Positions 41,912 through 50,464 of a DNA stretch of 64,000 bases are shown piece by piece. The notes below the pieces were generated by a model. It was given only the letters and a program-made list of their open reading frames with translations. It had not been told where the DNA came from and searched no databases. The stretch's first letter is position 1; each line of letters opens with the position of its first letter. The stretch is from Paraburkholderia metrosideri. GTDB taxonomy: Bacteria; Pseudomonadota; Gammaproteobacteria; Burkholderiales; Burkholderiaceae. A program made the position numbers and the translations under genes. Location: positions 62,001-126,000 of the forward strand of contig NZ_CAJHCP010000010.1 in NCBI RefSeq assembly GCF_904848625.1, given 5' to 3'.

Positions 41912-42513
41912 TCTGACAGGATGGAACAGTCGTACTCGCGCGTGGATGCTTGCCGACCTATGACCACCAAAACCAAACAAAGCTGTTGCAACTTGAAACC
42001 ACGAATGCAATGACTCTTACTCACTGAACTACTGGAACAGCTATTACCTGAACGACTCATACTGCTGCTCTAAAAATGCTACGGCTACTACTTTTACTGC
42101 GACCCCTACTGCATAAAACGTCATTACCAGAGCTACTTCTCACTGCTGTACTTCACGTAACAGCCCGGTCCCTCGCCTTCAACTACCCCTGGCTGCAAAC
42201 CCCTTCTGATTTCGCGCCTATTACATGGATTGCGCGTTATTTGCATTGCTTCTACTTCCTACTGCGTTACTGCCCTGCCGCGTTCAATACCCGCGGCAAA
42301 CTGCCATCAACGGTACGGTTCAAAACAACGCGGGGGAAGACCGCGTCGATGGAGCTCGGTGATTTGTCGCGCCATGGAAAACAGTTTATGCGCGAGGTCT
42401 CAAATGCAATTGGGCGAAGCGAGGGAGTTTGGCGGGTTAATTTGACGAATGGGTGTAACAGCGCGATTTCGTCAGACGAGAATCGCGTGCGTGACTTGAT
42501 GAAGTGCGAACGA
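41912..42513. other. Gene-free stretch, candidate non-coding RNA
   Basis: About 600 bases with no convincing protein gene on either strand. From 42020 to 42170 the plus strand is dominated by imperfect CTACTG/TTACTG/CTGCT units (on the minus strand AGTAG/CAGTA), unlike the coding style of the neighbours and AT-richer. The longest frame here, 42076-42657 plus, has a low-complexity N-terminus and its end is the antisense of TetR. With the strong minus terminator at 41881, a minus-strand small RNA is a reasonable reading. Confidence 0.5.
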
Positions 42514-43224
42514 TTACTGTGGCAGCGCGTGGCCGGCCACTTCAATGCCGCGGCCGATGCGCTCGAAAATGACGCCGCGTGGTTCGGGACAGTCGGCGAT
42601 AGGCGCATACGCGAGTTCGCGTGCTTCCTGCGCGGCGATACCGAAAGCCTGGAGTAGCGCGTACATCGACTGCTCGGTGTAATCGGGCGGCGCCTCTTCG
42701 GACAACAGCGTTTCAATGCCGTAGCGAATGGAGCCGAGCGCAATATCGCGCGCGACCACGACGTCGGCGACATGAAAACGGCCGGCGTCGATGGCGAGTT
42801 TCAGATCGCGAGTCAGATATTCGTCGAGCAGACGTCCGCGTGAGCCGCGCTTCGTACCGACGCGCGTAATGAACGCGCCCCACAGCGGATAGCGAAACGC
42901 CATCTGCATATACAGCCTCGAACCGACGGCGACGCGCTGCGCCGGGTCGTCGATGGCGCGCACGATCGGATCGATCACAGCCAGCACCTCGTCGCTGCTG
43001 TCGCCAGCGACGGCGGACAGCAGTTCGGCTGTCGTGCGGAAGTAGTTGTAAAAGGTGCCCCGCGCGACCCCTGCCGCCGCGATGAAGTCGTCGATCATCG
43101 GCGCATCCGGCCCCTTCTCGGCGAACACGCCCAGCGCGCTCTCGATCAGGCGATTGCGAGTCTTCTCACGACGCAACGCCCCCACCCGCGTCCGATGATT
43201 TTCAACTGGCTCTTGCTCTTGCAT
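42514..43224 (-). CDS. TetR family transcriptional regulator
   Basis: A 236-residue TetR repressor. The DNA-binding part is residues 15-65 (RREKTRNRLIESALGVFAEKG, then IDDFIAAAGVARGTFYNYFRT). The C-terminal ligand domain is typical in length. The start is ATG 43224 with AAGGGAT before it; the longer frame runs into the divergent promoter. It faces a three-gene aromatic operon and very probably represses it through the two palindromes at 43296 and 43329. Confidence 0.9.
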   Translation of the reverse strand: MQEQEPVENHRTRVGALRREKTRNRLIESALGVFAEKGPDAPMIDDFIAAAGVARGTFYNYFRTTAELLSAVAGDSSDEVLAVIDPIVRAIDDPAQRVAVGSRLYMQMAFRYPLWGAFITRVGTKRGSRGRLLDEYLTRDLKLAIDAGRFHVADVVVARDIALGSIRYGIETLLSEEAPPDYTEQSMYALLQAFGIAAQEARELAYAPIADCPEPRGVIFERIGRGIEVAGHALPQ

Positions 43225-43294
43225 GTTCGATATCCCTTGATTGACAAGGATTTTACACGCTGGTGCCTGCGGGTTTGTCCTGGGCTTATTCATG

Positions 43295-43342
43295 TTGACG
43301 ATTTCGTCATTATCACTAGAATACGAAATGACAAATGTGTCA
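43295..43342 (+). promoter_or_regulatory. Promoter with two TetR-type operators
   Basis: TTGACG at 43295-43300 and TAGAAT at 43317-43322 (five of six matches each) are 16 bases apart, pointing at the aromatic operon. Palindrome TGACGA-TT-TCGTCA (43296-43309) overlaps the -35 and spacer; TGACA-AATG-TGTCA (43329-43342) overlaps the expected start site. The two share TGAC-N6-GTCA and their centres are 33 bp, about three turns, apart. Confidence 0.8.
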
Positions 43343-43391
43343 ATTAGAGCTCGAAGGCCCGGAAGGTCGCGGGAAACATCAGGAGGCAGCA

Positions 43392-44240
43392 ATGCGGTTC
43401 GTCAGTTTTGAAAAGAATGGAAAGGCGGTGCTCGGTATCCGCGACGGTGAACAGGTGCGCGTGCTGGGCGAAGAAACGCTCGAATCGCTGCTCACACGTG
43501 GCGTCGATCTGTGCGCTTATGCGAAGGATCACGCGAGCGACGAGAAGGTCGCGGCCAACGGATTGAAGCTGCTGCCGCCGCTGCAACGCCCACCGAAGAT
43601 CATCTGCGTCGGGCTGAATTTCGCGGACCACACGTCGGAAAGCAAATACGAGCAACCGGATTACCCGACGCTGTTTTTCCGCGTCCACACGAGCCTCATC
43701 GCGCACGAACAGCCGATGGTCCGTCCGGCAGTCAGCGACTCCGAAGGGCTGGACTACGAGGGCGAGATCGCCGTCGTGCTCGGCAAGGGCGGCCGTCATA
43801 TCACGAAGGACGATGCGCTGTCGCACGTGGCCGGTTACTCGGTCTTCAATGACGGCTCAGTGCGCGAGTATCAGTTCAAGACGCCGCAATGGACCGTCGG
43901 CAAGAACTTCGACGGCACGGGCGCGTTCGGCCCCGACCTCGTCACCGCCGACGAACTTCCGCCTGGCGTGAAGGGCTTGCGCCTTGAAACGCGGTTGAAC
44001 GGCGAAGTCGTGCAATCGGCGAGCACGGACGAGATGGTGTTCGACGTACCGACGCTCATCAGCATCATCAGCGAAGCGATCACCCTGGAAGCGGGCGACG
44101 TGATCGTCTCCGGCACGCCGTCGGGCATTGGTTGGGCGCGCACGCCGAAGCTGTTGATGAAAGCGGGCGACGTCTGCGAAATCACGGTGGAAAAGATCGG
44201 CACACTGACCAACGTGATCGTCGACGAAGTTAAAGGCTGA
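43392..44240 (+). CDS. Fumarylacetoacetate hydrolase family protein
   Basis: A 282-residue FAH-fold enzyme that cleaves C-C bonds in diketo acids or isomerises/decarboxylates related compounds. Metal ligands are in the usual places: Glu-x-Glu in LDYEGEIAVVLGKGG, and Asp in NDGSVREYQFKTPQWTVGKN; the last GTPSGIGWARTPK is typical. It starts at ATG 43392 after a perfect AGGAGG. First gene of the operon with a ring-cleaving dioxygenase and a hydroxylase, so it probably processes the ring-fission product. Confidence 0.9.
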   Translation: MRFVSFEKNGKAVLGIRDGEQVRVLGEETLESLLTRGVDLCAYAKDHASDEKVAANGLKLLPPLQRPPKIICVGLNFADHTSESKYEQPDYPTLFFRVHTSLIAHEQPMVRPAVSDSEGLDYEGEIAVVLGKGGRHITKDDALSHVAGYSVFNDGSVREYQFKTPQWTVGKNFDGTGAFGPDLVTADELPPGVKGLRLETRLNGEVVQSASTDEMVFDVPTLISIISEAITLEAGDVIVSGTPSGIGWARTPKLLMKAGDVCEITVEKIGTLTNVIVDEVKG

Positions 44241-44313
44241 ACGGCGCACCCGGCGCATTGAAGCAAAGCCGGCCCAAGAGCCGGCGCATCGTTTCCTATT
44301 CGTGGAGGCAGAC

Positions 44314-45273
44314 ATGTCCCATTCAGCAGCCGTTCGCCCCGCTGCGAGTGTTCATTCAATCGACCACTTCGCGCTCAACGTTCCTTCCGTCGACGAAGCC
44401 GGGCGCTTCTTCAGCGCCTTCGGCCTCGATGTCGCCGCACGCGGCACCGGCGATGCACGCGAACTCGAACTTCGCGCAGCGGACGGACATCGTTGGGGGC
44501 GCATCTTGCCGGCCGACAAAAAATCGCTCGCGTATCTAAGCTTTAACTGTTTCGCAGACGACCTCCCCGCGCTCAAGTCACAGGTTCAGGCTAACGGCGC
44601 ATCGATCATCAGTGATCCTCTGCATGATACAGCGGGCTTCTGGTTTCACGACCCGGATGGCAATCTGGTTCAGGTAAAAAGCGGCCCAAAGACCAGTCCG
44701 TCAGAAAAGACGCCGAGCGTGATAACCGGCAGCGCTGCGGACGCACGCGGCTCACACACGCGATCCGCGTCGAAGCAGGTTAAACCGCGCCGCCTGACGC
44801 ACGTCCTGCTATTCACCCCCGATGTACTCGGCGCACTCGATTTTTACTCGCGCGCATTGGGTCTCCGGCTTTCGGACAAATCGATCGACATCATCGCGTT
44901 CACGCATGCGCCGCACGGCAGCGATCACCATCTCGTCGCGTTTGCGAAAAGCAACGCACGCGGCTGGCATCACTCGGCATGGGATGTCGAGAACGTCAAC
45001 ATGGTTGGCGAGGGCGCATCGCAGATGCACGCCGCCGGCTTCAGCAAAGGCTGGGGCACTGGAAGGCACGTGCTTGGCTCAAACTACTTTCATTATGTGC
45101 AGGATCCGTGGGGCTCGTTTTGCGAGTACTCGGCGGACATCGATTTCGTTTCAGCGGGACATGTATGGCCTGCGGGCGACTTTCCACCAGAAGACTCGCT
45201 TTATCTGTGGGGTCCTGAAGTGCCGGCCGACTTCATCCACAACTACGAAGCATCGGCCCCGCCGCTGAGCTGA
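44314..45273 (+). CDS. Extradiol ring-cleavage dioxygenase (two VOC domains)
   Basis: A 319-residue type I extradiol dioxygenase-like protein. Two VOC domains: residues 12-125 (HSIDHFALNVPSVDEAGRFF) and 155-310 (RLTHVLLFTPDVLGALDFY). In the second, iron ligands are expected at His of LTHVLLF, His of SDHHLVAF and Glu of FCEYSADIDF, all present. It would cleave a catechol made by the hydroxylase at 45378. GGAGG at 44304 precedes the ATG. Confidence 0.88.
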   Translation: MSHSAAVRPAASVHSIDHFALNVPSVDEAGRFFSAFGLDVAARGTGDARELELRAADGHRWGRILPADKKSLAYLSFNCFADDLPALKSQVQANGASIISDPLHDTAGFWFHDPDGNLVQVKSGPKTSPSEKTPSVITGSAADARGSHTRSASKQVKPRRLTHVLLFTPDVLGALDFYSRALGLRLSDKSIDIIAFTHAPHGSDHHLVAFAKSNARGWHHSAWDVENVNMVGEGASQMHAAGFSKGWGTGRHVLGSNYFHYVQDPWGSFCEYSADIDFVSAGHVWPAGDFPPEDSLYLWGPEVPADFIHNYEASAPPLS

Positions 45274-45377
45274 CGCACGAGGGCTGAACCCCCTCTTTCC
45301 TCTTCGTTGTTTTTATCGAATGGCAGCCGGACGCACTGGCGCCAGGGCACAACTCGTTTCCTCGCAGGTGAACTCAA

Positions 45378-47018
45378 ATGGCTGAACAGAAACTACTTGA
45401 TGTCGTCATCGTAGGCTATGGTCCCGTGGGACAATCGCTGTCGATTCTTCTCGGCGAACGCGGGTACCGCGTTGCGGCGTTCGACCGGTGGCCCGCGCTC
45501 TATCCGCTGCCGCGCGCCGTGTTTCACGATCACGAGATCCGCCGCGTCTTTCACGCGATGGGGCTCGGCCAGGACGTCGAGAAAATCTCGCAACCGTCGG
45601 CCACTTATCAATGGTTCAACGCAGAATGGAAGACGCTGGTCGAGATCGACTGGTCGGCGGAATCGATCAGCGATGGCCCGGTCGGCTATCTGTTCAATCA
45701 ACCGTCACTCGAAGCGCTGTTCGACAGCAAGGCGAAGTCGTTGCCGACCGTGTCGGTGCAACAGGGCTGGGAAGCGACCGCCGTGCATCAACATACCGAC
45801 TACTGCGAAGTGAGCTTGCGCGAAGGCACGATGGTGGACGGCACGTGGACGCCAACCGGCAATACGCAAACCGTGCGAGCCCGTTACGTGGTCGGCGCGG
45901 ACGGCGCGAATAGTTTCGTGCGCAAATCGGCGGGCATTGCCGTTGACGACCTCGGGTTCCAGGAAGACTGGCTCGTGATCGATCTGAAGCCGAACGAAGG
46001 CGTGAAGCTCGATGTGCCGGACATCGGCCAATGGTGCAATCCGGCACGCCCCACGACAATGGTGCCCGGTGGTCCAGGCTTGCGGCGTTGGGAATTCATG
46101 CGCTTGCCGCATGAGTCGCTCGACGATCTGCAAAAGCCGGAGAAAGTGTGGGAGCTATTGTCGCCGTGGGTCACGCCCGCCGACGCTACGCTGGTCCGTC
46201 ACGCGGTCTACACGTTCCGCTCGCTGCTCGCGAAGAACTGGCATAGCGGCCGGATCGTGCTGGCCGGCGACGCCGCTCACCAGATGCCGCCGTTCATGGG
46301 CCAGGGCATGTGTTCGGGTCTGCGCGATGCGTGGAATCTCGCATGGCGTTTCGACCTGATTCTGCGGGGGATTACGTCACCGGGTCTGCTCGAAAGCTAC
46401 ACGCCGGAGCGTCGTCCGCAGGTGCGCGCGGTGATCGAGGCGTCGATTGCGATGGGTCAGGTCGTATGCATTTCCGATCCTGTGCAGGCCGCTCGCCGCG
46501 ACGCCGCCTACCTCGCTGGCGACGTGCCGCCGCTGCCGCCCTTCCCTGGCCTGAGCGGAGGACTCATCTGCACGCACCAGCCGTTTTCATGCGATACACC
46601 AGCGGGACTGCTGAGCGTACATGGCCAGATCCGAACCGGCGACGCCACGTCGCGTTTCGACGATGCGATGCCGAATGGCTTTCACGTCATCACACTCGAC
46701 GCCGATCCGGCTCATTATCTCGACGCCGCTTCGCAGAATGCGCTGGAGCGGATTGGCGGCCGCGCAACCGGCATGACAACAGATGCGGCCAAAGCGGTGG
46801 CGGGCCACATCCTGCTGGACGCAAGCGGCAAGTACCAGCGCTTCTTCGATGAACACGGCGTGAAGGCGATTATCGTGCGGCCCGATTACTACATCTTCGG
46901 CGCGGTAAAGGATCTGGCGGATCTGCCAGCCTTGCTCGGCGATCTGACCTCGCGGCTGGGTGCCGACTTGGACACGCTTACAGCACACGCGCGATCTGGT
47001 GAACAAGCATTGGCTTGA
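45378..47018 (+). CDS. FAD-dependent aromatic hydroxylase, MhpA type
   Basis: A 546-residue flavoprotein monooxygenase like 3-(3-hydroxyphenyl)propionate hydroxylase. FAD motif VVIVGYGPVGQSLSILLGERG at residues 10-30; the second FAD motif LAGDAAHQMPPFMGQGMCSG near 295; a thioredoxin-like C-terminal part from about 400. It would hydroxylate a phenolic acid to a catechol that the dioxygenase upstream cleaves. It is the last gene of the operon; a hairpin follows at 47072. Confidence 0.9.
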   Translation: MAEQKLLDVVIVGYGPVGQSLSILLGERGYRVAAFDRWPALYPLPRAVFHDHEIRRVFHAMGLGQDVEKISQPSATYQWFNAEWKTLVEIDWSAESISDGPVGYLFNQPSLEALFDSKAKSLPTVSVQQGWEATAVHQHTDYCEVSLREGTMVDGTWTPTGNTQTVRARYVVGADGANSFVRKSAGIAVDDLGFQEDWLVIDLKPNEGVKLDVPDIGQWCNPARPTTMVPGGPGLRRWEFMRLPHESLDDLQKPEKVWELLSPWVTPADATLVRHAVYTFRSLLAKNWHSGRIVLAGDAAHQMPPFMGQGMCSGLRDAWNLAWRFDLILRGITSPGLLESYTPERRPQVRAVIEASIAMGQVVCISDPVQAARRDAAYLAGDVPPLPPFPGLSGGLICTHQPFSCDTPAGLLSVHGQIRTGDATSRFDDAMPNGFHVITLDADPAHYLDAASQNALERIGGRATGMTTDAAKAVAGHILLDASGKYQRFFDEHGVKAIIVRPDYYIFGAVKDLADLPALLGDLTSRLGADLDTLTAHARSGEQALA

Positions 47019-47071
47019 ATAGCAGCGGCCCGCAATAACGGACCGCCACTAGAAAACACGGCAACAGTCAT

Positions 47072-47101
47072 GCGAGCGACGGTACGACGACCGTCGCTCG
47101 C
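47072..47101. terminator. Perfect hairpin after the hydroxylase operon
   Basis: GCGAGCGACGGT (47072-47083) and ACCGTCGCTCGC (47090-47101) form a perfect 12-bp stem with a 6-base loop. It lies between the convergent hydroxylase gene and the DUF1488 gene. No T-run follows in either direction, so it may act as a Rho-dependent or bidirectional stop. Confidence 0.65.
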
Positions 47102-47129
47102 TCAATGCCACACACGCGAACCCGCAACA

Positions 47130-47402
47130 TTAACCACGCGCAGCGAAATCGCTGATTGTCAGCAAAACTTTTTCGCCGGGCCGCGCCAGCATTTTTCTTT
47201 CAGCGACTGCGGTGATGCGCTTGCGCCCATCCGCGAACGCCTTGAGGATGCGTGCCTCGGCGGCGCCGCGTTGCAGCCAGAAGTGCTGTTCCAATGCCTC
47301 GCGCGTCACCGCGCATTCGAGATCCCGTCCGCGCGCAGAAAGCTGGAAAATCACCGCGCGTCCATCTGCCGAAACGCTAGGCTCAAGCTCGATCATCTCC
47401 AT
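47130..47402 (-). CDS. DUF1488 domain protein
   Basis: A 90-residue protein of the DUF1488 family (ADGRAVIFQLSARGRDLECAV, followed by the helical ALEQHFWL and the late ITAVAERKML), role unknown. GAGGTGAGCC lies directly before the ATG. It is separated from the next minus-strand ORF by 172 bases. Confidence 0.8.
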   Translation of the reverse strand: MEMIELEPSVSADGRAVIFQLSARGRDLECAVTREALEQHFWLQRGAAEARILKAFADGRKRITAVAERKMLARPGEKVLLTISDFAARG

Positions 47403-47574
47403 GGCTCACCTCACTTAATTCACAAAAAAACTGCCCGCCGTGTAGAACGAACGTCGCCGGATAATCTGAATATAACCGCAGTCCGTCCATCGGATTGTGT
47501 CGGCCGACACATTACGCGTATTGCGTTATGGGACTTGCCAAATGCCGCATCCAGCGGCTTATCAGGCACGGCCA

Positions 47575-47958
47575 CTACGCTATGGCGTGCACTCGCAGAC
47601 CGGCGAAGTCGTCAGCGGCCTGATGCAGGACTCCCCGGTTGACCTCGCGCGTGGCGCCACGGGTGGGTTCATCAGCAGGCTCATAAACCGATACACGTTC
47701 CGGAGCGCTCAGCCAGCGCGGGCGCTGTGCGCAAAAGTCAGTCAATAGCACGCTCAAGCCGTCGGTCGTCGCTTGCGTCCCACGGCACACGCCGCGCGCG
47801 GTGGCCGACATCGCCAGCCACGAATGCGGCGGCCGCAATTCATGGCAAACGCCGCGGGCATTGGCAAAACGCAAACAGCCGGTGTCAGGATAGAAGACAA
47901 GCGTGACGACCTCGCCATCGACTTCGCGCGTGACAGTGTGTGGTTTCGTGTTCAGCAT
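47575..47958 (-). CDS. Hypothetical protein, 127 residues
   Basis: An unrecognised ORF. Third codon positions are G/C-rich and its N-terminal half (EVDGEVVTLVFYPDTGCLRF) looks like a beta-sheet, which supports a real gene. No Shine-Dalgarno sequence is seen before the ATG, and a rival frame on the opposite strand overlaps it. It has four or five Cys residues without an obvious motif. Confidence 0.5.
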   Translation of the reverse strand: MLNTKPHTVTREVDGEVVTLVFYPDTGCLRFANARGVCHELRPPHSWLAMSATARGVCRGTQATTDGLSVLLTDFCAQRPRWLSAPERVSVYEPADEPTRGATREVNRGVLHQAADDFAGLRVHAIA

Positions 47959-48361
47959 TTTTCGTTTTTATGCAGGGTTGGCCCCGTTTCCCGGAGGGAC
48001 GACGTCTCGCGCGCAACACCTTTGACCTGCGCGCTTCAGCAAGACGCGAGTAGGGCAAAAGCAAAGCACATGCCAACGTGTCAGCGGGGTATCGCACTGG
48101 ACTTCGTAATCTGAACGCAACCGCTCGCCGCATTGCCTTCGACAACCCGCAAACGCAGAGCGCGCCTGATGTGACGCATGCCGATGCATGCCGAATGCCG
48201 GTCGAATGGACATCCGGCGGGAACGGCGAGCTAGCGCGTTGAACCCGCGGGTGGCGAGAGCGAAACATGAGCACGTGGTAAAAAAGCACCGACAACACGA
48301 CAATTCACGACCATTCTTACTAACCGGGGCGGGCCAGTCCCGCACCGGAAACGCCTTCGAC
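47959..48361. other. Intergenic region without recognisable genes
   Basis: A 403-base gap between divergent genes. Several short frames exist on both strands but none has a ribosome site and family-like sequence. ATGCCGATGCATGCCGAATG near 48178-48197 is a local repeat of ATGCCGA/GCATGCC. No promoter is clear enough to call. Confidence 0.5.
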
Positions 48362-48835
48362 ATGACCAGCCAGAAGCCCACCTTAACCCTGCGCCCGGCT
48401 CTAGCCGCTGACGAGGACTTCCTGTTCGCGCTGCGCAAGGCCACGATGACGGAGTACCTGACGCGCGTCGGCGAACCGGCCGACGACGCCGCGCATCGCG
48501 CGCGTCTGCTGCATCGTTACGACACGGCGCAGGTGATATGCATCGACGGCACGCCAGCCGGCTTGCTGAAAGCGCACCGCACCGACACCGAGTGGGTCGT
48601 CGTCCAGATACAGGTTTTGCCAACGCTACAAGGGCGCGGCATTGGAGAGCGTGTGCTGCATCGTGTGTTGCGTGCCGCTCAGGCCGACGCGTTGCCCGTC
48701 ACGTTGAAGGTGATCAAAGGCAATCCCGCGAAACGGCTGTACGATCGACTTGGCTTCGAGATCGTCGGCGAAGATGACATACAGTTTTACATGAGGCGCG
48801 CAGTGCGCACGTCGACGGAAACTGAAGCAGAATGA
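48362..48835 (+). CDS. GNAT family N-acetyltransferase
   Basis: A 157-residue GNAT with VVVQIQVLPTLQGRGIGERVL as the acetyl-CoA loop and LKVIKGNPAKRLYDRLGFEIV as the C-terminal helix and strand. The N-terminus TLTLRPALAADEDFLFALR is standard. The ribosome site before ATG 48362 is weak. Substrate unknown. Confidence 0.85.
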   Translation: MTSQKPTLTLRPALAADEDFLFALRKATMTEYLTRVGEPADDAAHRARLLHRYDTAQVICIDGTPAGLLKAHRTDTEWVVVQIQVLPTLQGRGIGERVLHRVLRAAQADALPVTLKVIKGNPAKRLYDRLGFEIVGEDDIQFYMRRAVRTSTETEAE

Positions 48836-48870
48836 ATGTCGGATAAAGCCAGATAGACAACGGACCTTGT

Positions 48871-49221
48871 ATGACTCTTCGCGATACCTCTGCCATCGAA
48901 AGTTGGCACGCTCATATTTATTTCGACTCGACCAGCCGCGACGCTGCCTGGGCCTTCCGCGAACAGATCGAGACTTATTGGCGCGACACACTGCTGATCG
49001 GCCGCTTTCATGAACGACCGGTCGGGCCGCATCCCATGTGGTCGTATCAGCTCGAATTCACGCAAGCGCAATTTACGGACGTGGTGGGTTGGCTGACGCT
49101 GAACCACGGCGCGCTCGATATTTTTATGCACCCGAATACCGGCAACGCGTTACGCGATCATCGCGATGCGGCTGTCTGGATCGGCCGCTCGCATGAGTTG
49201 GTGTTGAAGGTGTTTGGCTAA
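48871..49221 (+). CDS. DOPA 4,5-dioxygenase family protein
   Basis: A 116-residue protein matching the DOPA-4,5-dioxygenase family of fungi and bacteria (betalain-like ring cleavage). Conserved His clusters are visible: WHAHIYFDSTSRD, GRFHERPVGPHPMW and IFMHPNTGNALRDH. These supply the Fe(II) ligands. It might open a catechol-type ring, but bacterial members mostly have unknown substrates. It follows a GNAT gene by 35 bases. Confidence 0.85.
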   Translation: MTLRDTSAIESWHAHIYFDSTSRDAAWAFREQIETYWRDTLLIGRFHERPVGPHPMWSYQLEFTQAQFTDVVGWLTLNHGALDIFMHPNTGNALRDHRDAAVWIGRSHELVLKVFG

Positions 49222-49306
49222 TTCTGCTGCGACGACGACGTGGGCGCTATGGCGTCCCGCCACGCGCCGCCGCCAGTCACCCACGGCTAATCACATCGTC
49301 AAATCG

Positions 49307-49618
49307 TCACATCGTCGAATACGAACTGCACCAGCCACGCGCCGCGACCTGCTTCGTGCCGAACAAGGTGCAGCCACCATACGCATCGGTAGCTTTGCCC
49401 TGAAACAGCGAGCAACTGGCGCAAGTTTGCCCTGCTACGTAGCTGGGAAACTTCGCCTTATCGACCTTCGACGCATCTTCTTTATAGCCGACCGCTTGCG
49501 CTGCGGGATCGGATTCGCTGAGCGTGTTCGCGGTGTCGGCGAAAGCGCCGTTAGACAGAACGAGCGATGAGCCAAGGCTCGCACCCAGCATCAGAAATTG
49601 ACGGCGCGATGTTTTCAT
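49307..49618 (-). CDS. High-potential iron-sulfur protein (HiPIP) with Tat signal
   Basis: A 103-residue precursor. A twin-arginine signal (TSRRQFLMLGASLGSSLVL) is followed by a mature HiPIP with four Cys for the 4Fe-4S cluster: QTCASC, YGGC and ARGWC. HiPIPs carry electrons in the periplasm, usually to photosynthetic centres or terminal oxidases. ATG 49618 gives a signal peptide of normal length; the longer frame would add 12 residues. Confidence 0.92.
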   Translation of the reverse strand: MKTSRRQFLMLGASLGSSLVLSNGAFADTANTLSESDPAAQAVGYKEDASKVDKAKFPSYVAGQTCASCSLFQGKATDAYGGCTLFGTKQVAARGWCSSYSTM

Positions 49619-49669
49619 ATTGGTCCGAGGGAATGTGGGGCGTGGCGATCGCACGCAAACAGGTTCTGG

Positions 49670-50359
49670 TTATTCGAGGAATCGCGCGAACCGTTCCACC
49701 GGTTCACGCTCGGTGCGCAGCGTGTTGACGAGCGCGTGTTCGTCGGCGTAACCGAGCGACATGCCGCACACCAGTTGCTCATTGTCCTGCAGTCCGAGGT
49801 GCTCGCCGATCACCTGATGAAACTGCGTGAACGCGGCCTGTGGACAGGTATCGAGTCCACGCCCGCGCGCGGCTGTCATGATCGCCTGGACGAACATGCC
49901 GTAGTCGAGCCAGCTGCCCCGTTCCAACCCACGGTCGATGGTGAAGAACAAACCCACGGGCGCGCCGAAGAAGCGGTAGTTCTGCGCATGCTGTTCATGC
50001 ATACGCGCCTTGTTGCCCTTTTCGATGCCCAGCAGCCCGTACAGATCCCAGCCCACCTTGCGGCGCCGGTCGATATACGGCGACACCCAGCGCTGCGGAT
50101 AGTACCGATATTCCTCCCGATACAGCGCGTCGCGCTGCGGATCGTTGTATGCAGCGACGAGGCTACGCGAGAGATGCACGAGCGACTCGCCGGTCACCAC
50201 ATAGACCTTCCACGGCTGCGTATTGGTGCCCGACGGTGCGCGGCTGGCGGCTTCGAGAATCGCTTCGATGTCGGCGCGCGGCACCGGCGTGGGAAGAAAT
50301 GCGCGGATCGAACGTCGCGTGACCAGTGCGGCGTCGACGGGATTGGCAGGGGTGGTCAT
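49670..50359 (-). CDS. Nitroreductase family protein
   Basis: A 229-residue FMN-dependent nitroreductase. The FMN phosphate motif RRSIRAFLPTPVPRADIEAI and the SRAPSGTNTQPWKVYVVTG segment are characteristic; LDTCPQAAFTQFHQVIGEHLG is the late helix. It reduces nitro groups or quinones with NAD(P)H. It lies upstream of the HiPIP gene on the same strand, 51 bases apart, but a functional link is unproven. Confidence 0.9.
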   Translation of the reverse strand: MTTPANPVDAALVTRRSIRAFLPTPVPRADIEAILEAASRAPSGTNTQPWKVYVVTGESLVHLSRSLVAAYNDPQRDALYREEYRYYPQRWVSPYIDRRRKVGWDLYGLLGIEKGNKARMHEQHAQNYRFFGAPVGLFFTIDRGLERGSWLDYGMFVQAIMTAARGRGLDTCPQAAFTQFHQVIGEHLGLQDNEQLVCGMSLGYADEHALVNTLRTEREPVERFARFLE

Positions 50360-50464
50360 CGGCAGAGTCCGCCAGGGCCTGGCGCGTAGCAGTTTGCGAG
50401 GATTCTAGCGCGAGCGGCTGAGGTTCCGCTCGCAATCCTGCAAGGTGCCGTGCAGCCCGACGAC

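Noticed and set aside
42076..42657. 193-codon plus-strand open frame starting in the gene-free stretch
   Set aside because: Its first 60 residues are Leu-rich low complexity from the CTACTG-type repeats, and its last 48 codons are antisense of the TetR gene; no ribosome site.
47497..47748. 83-residue plus-strand frame opposite the hypothetical gene at 47575
   Set aside because: No ribosome site, and the minus-strand frame has better codon usage over the same bases.
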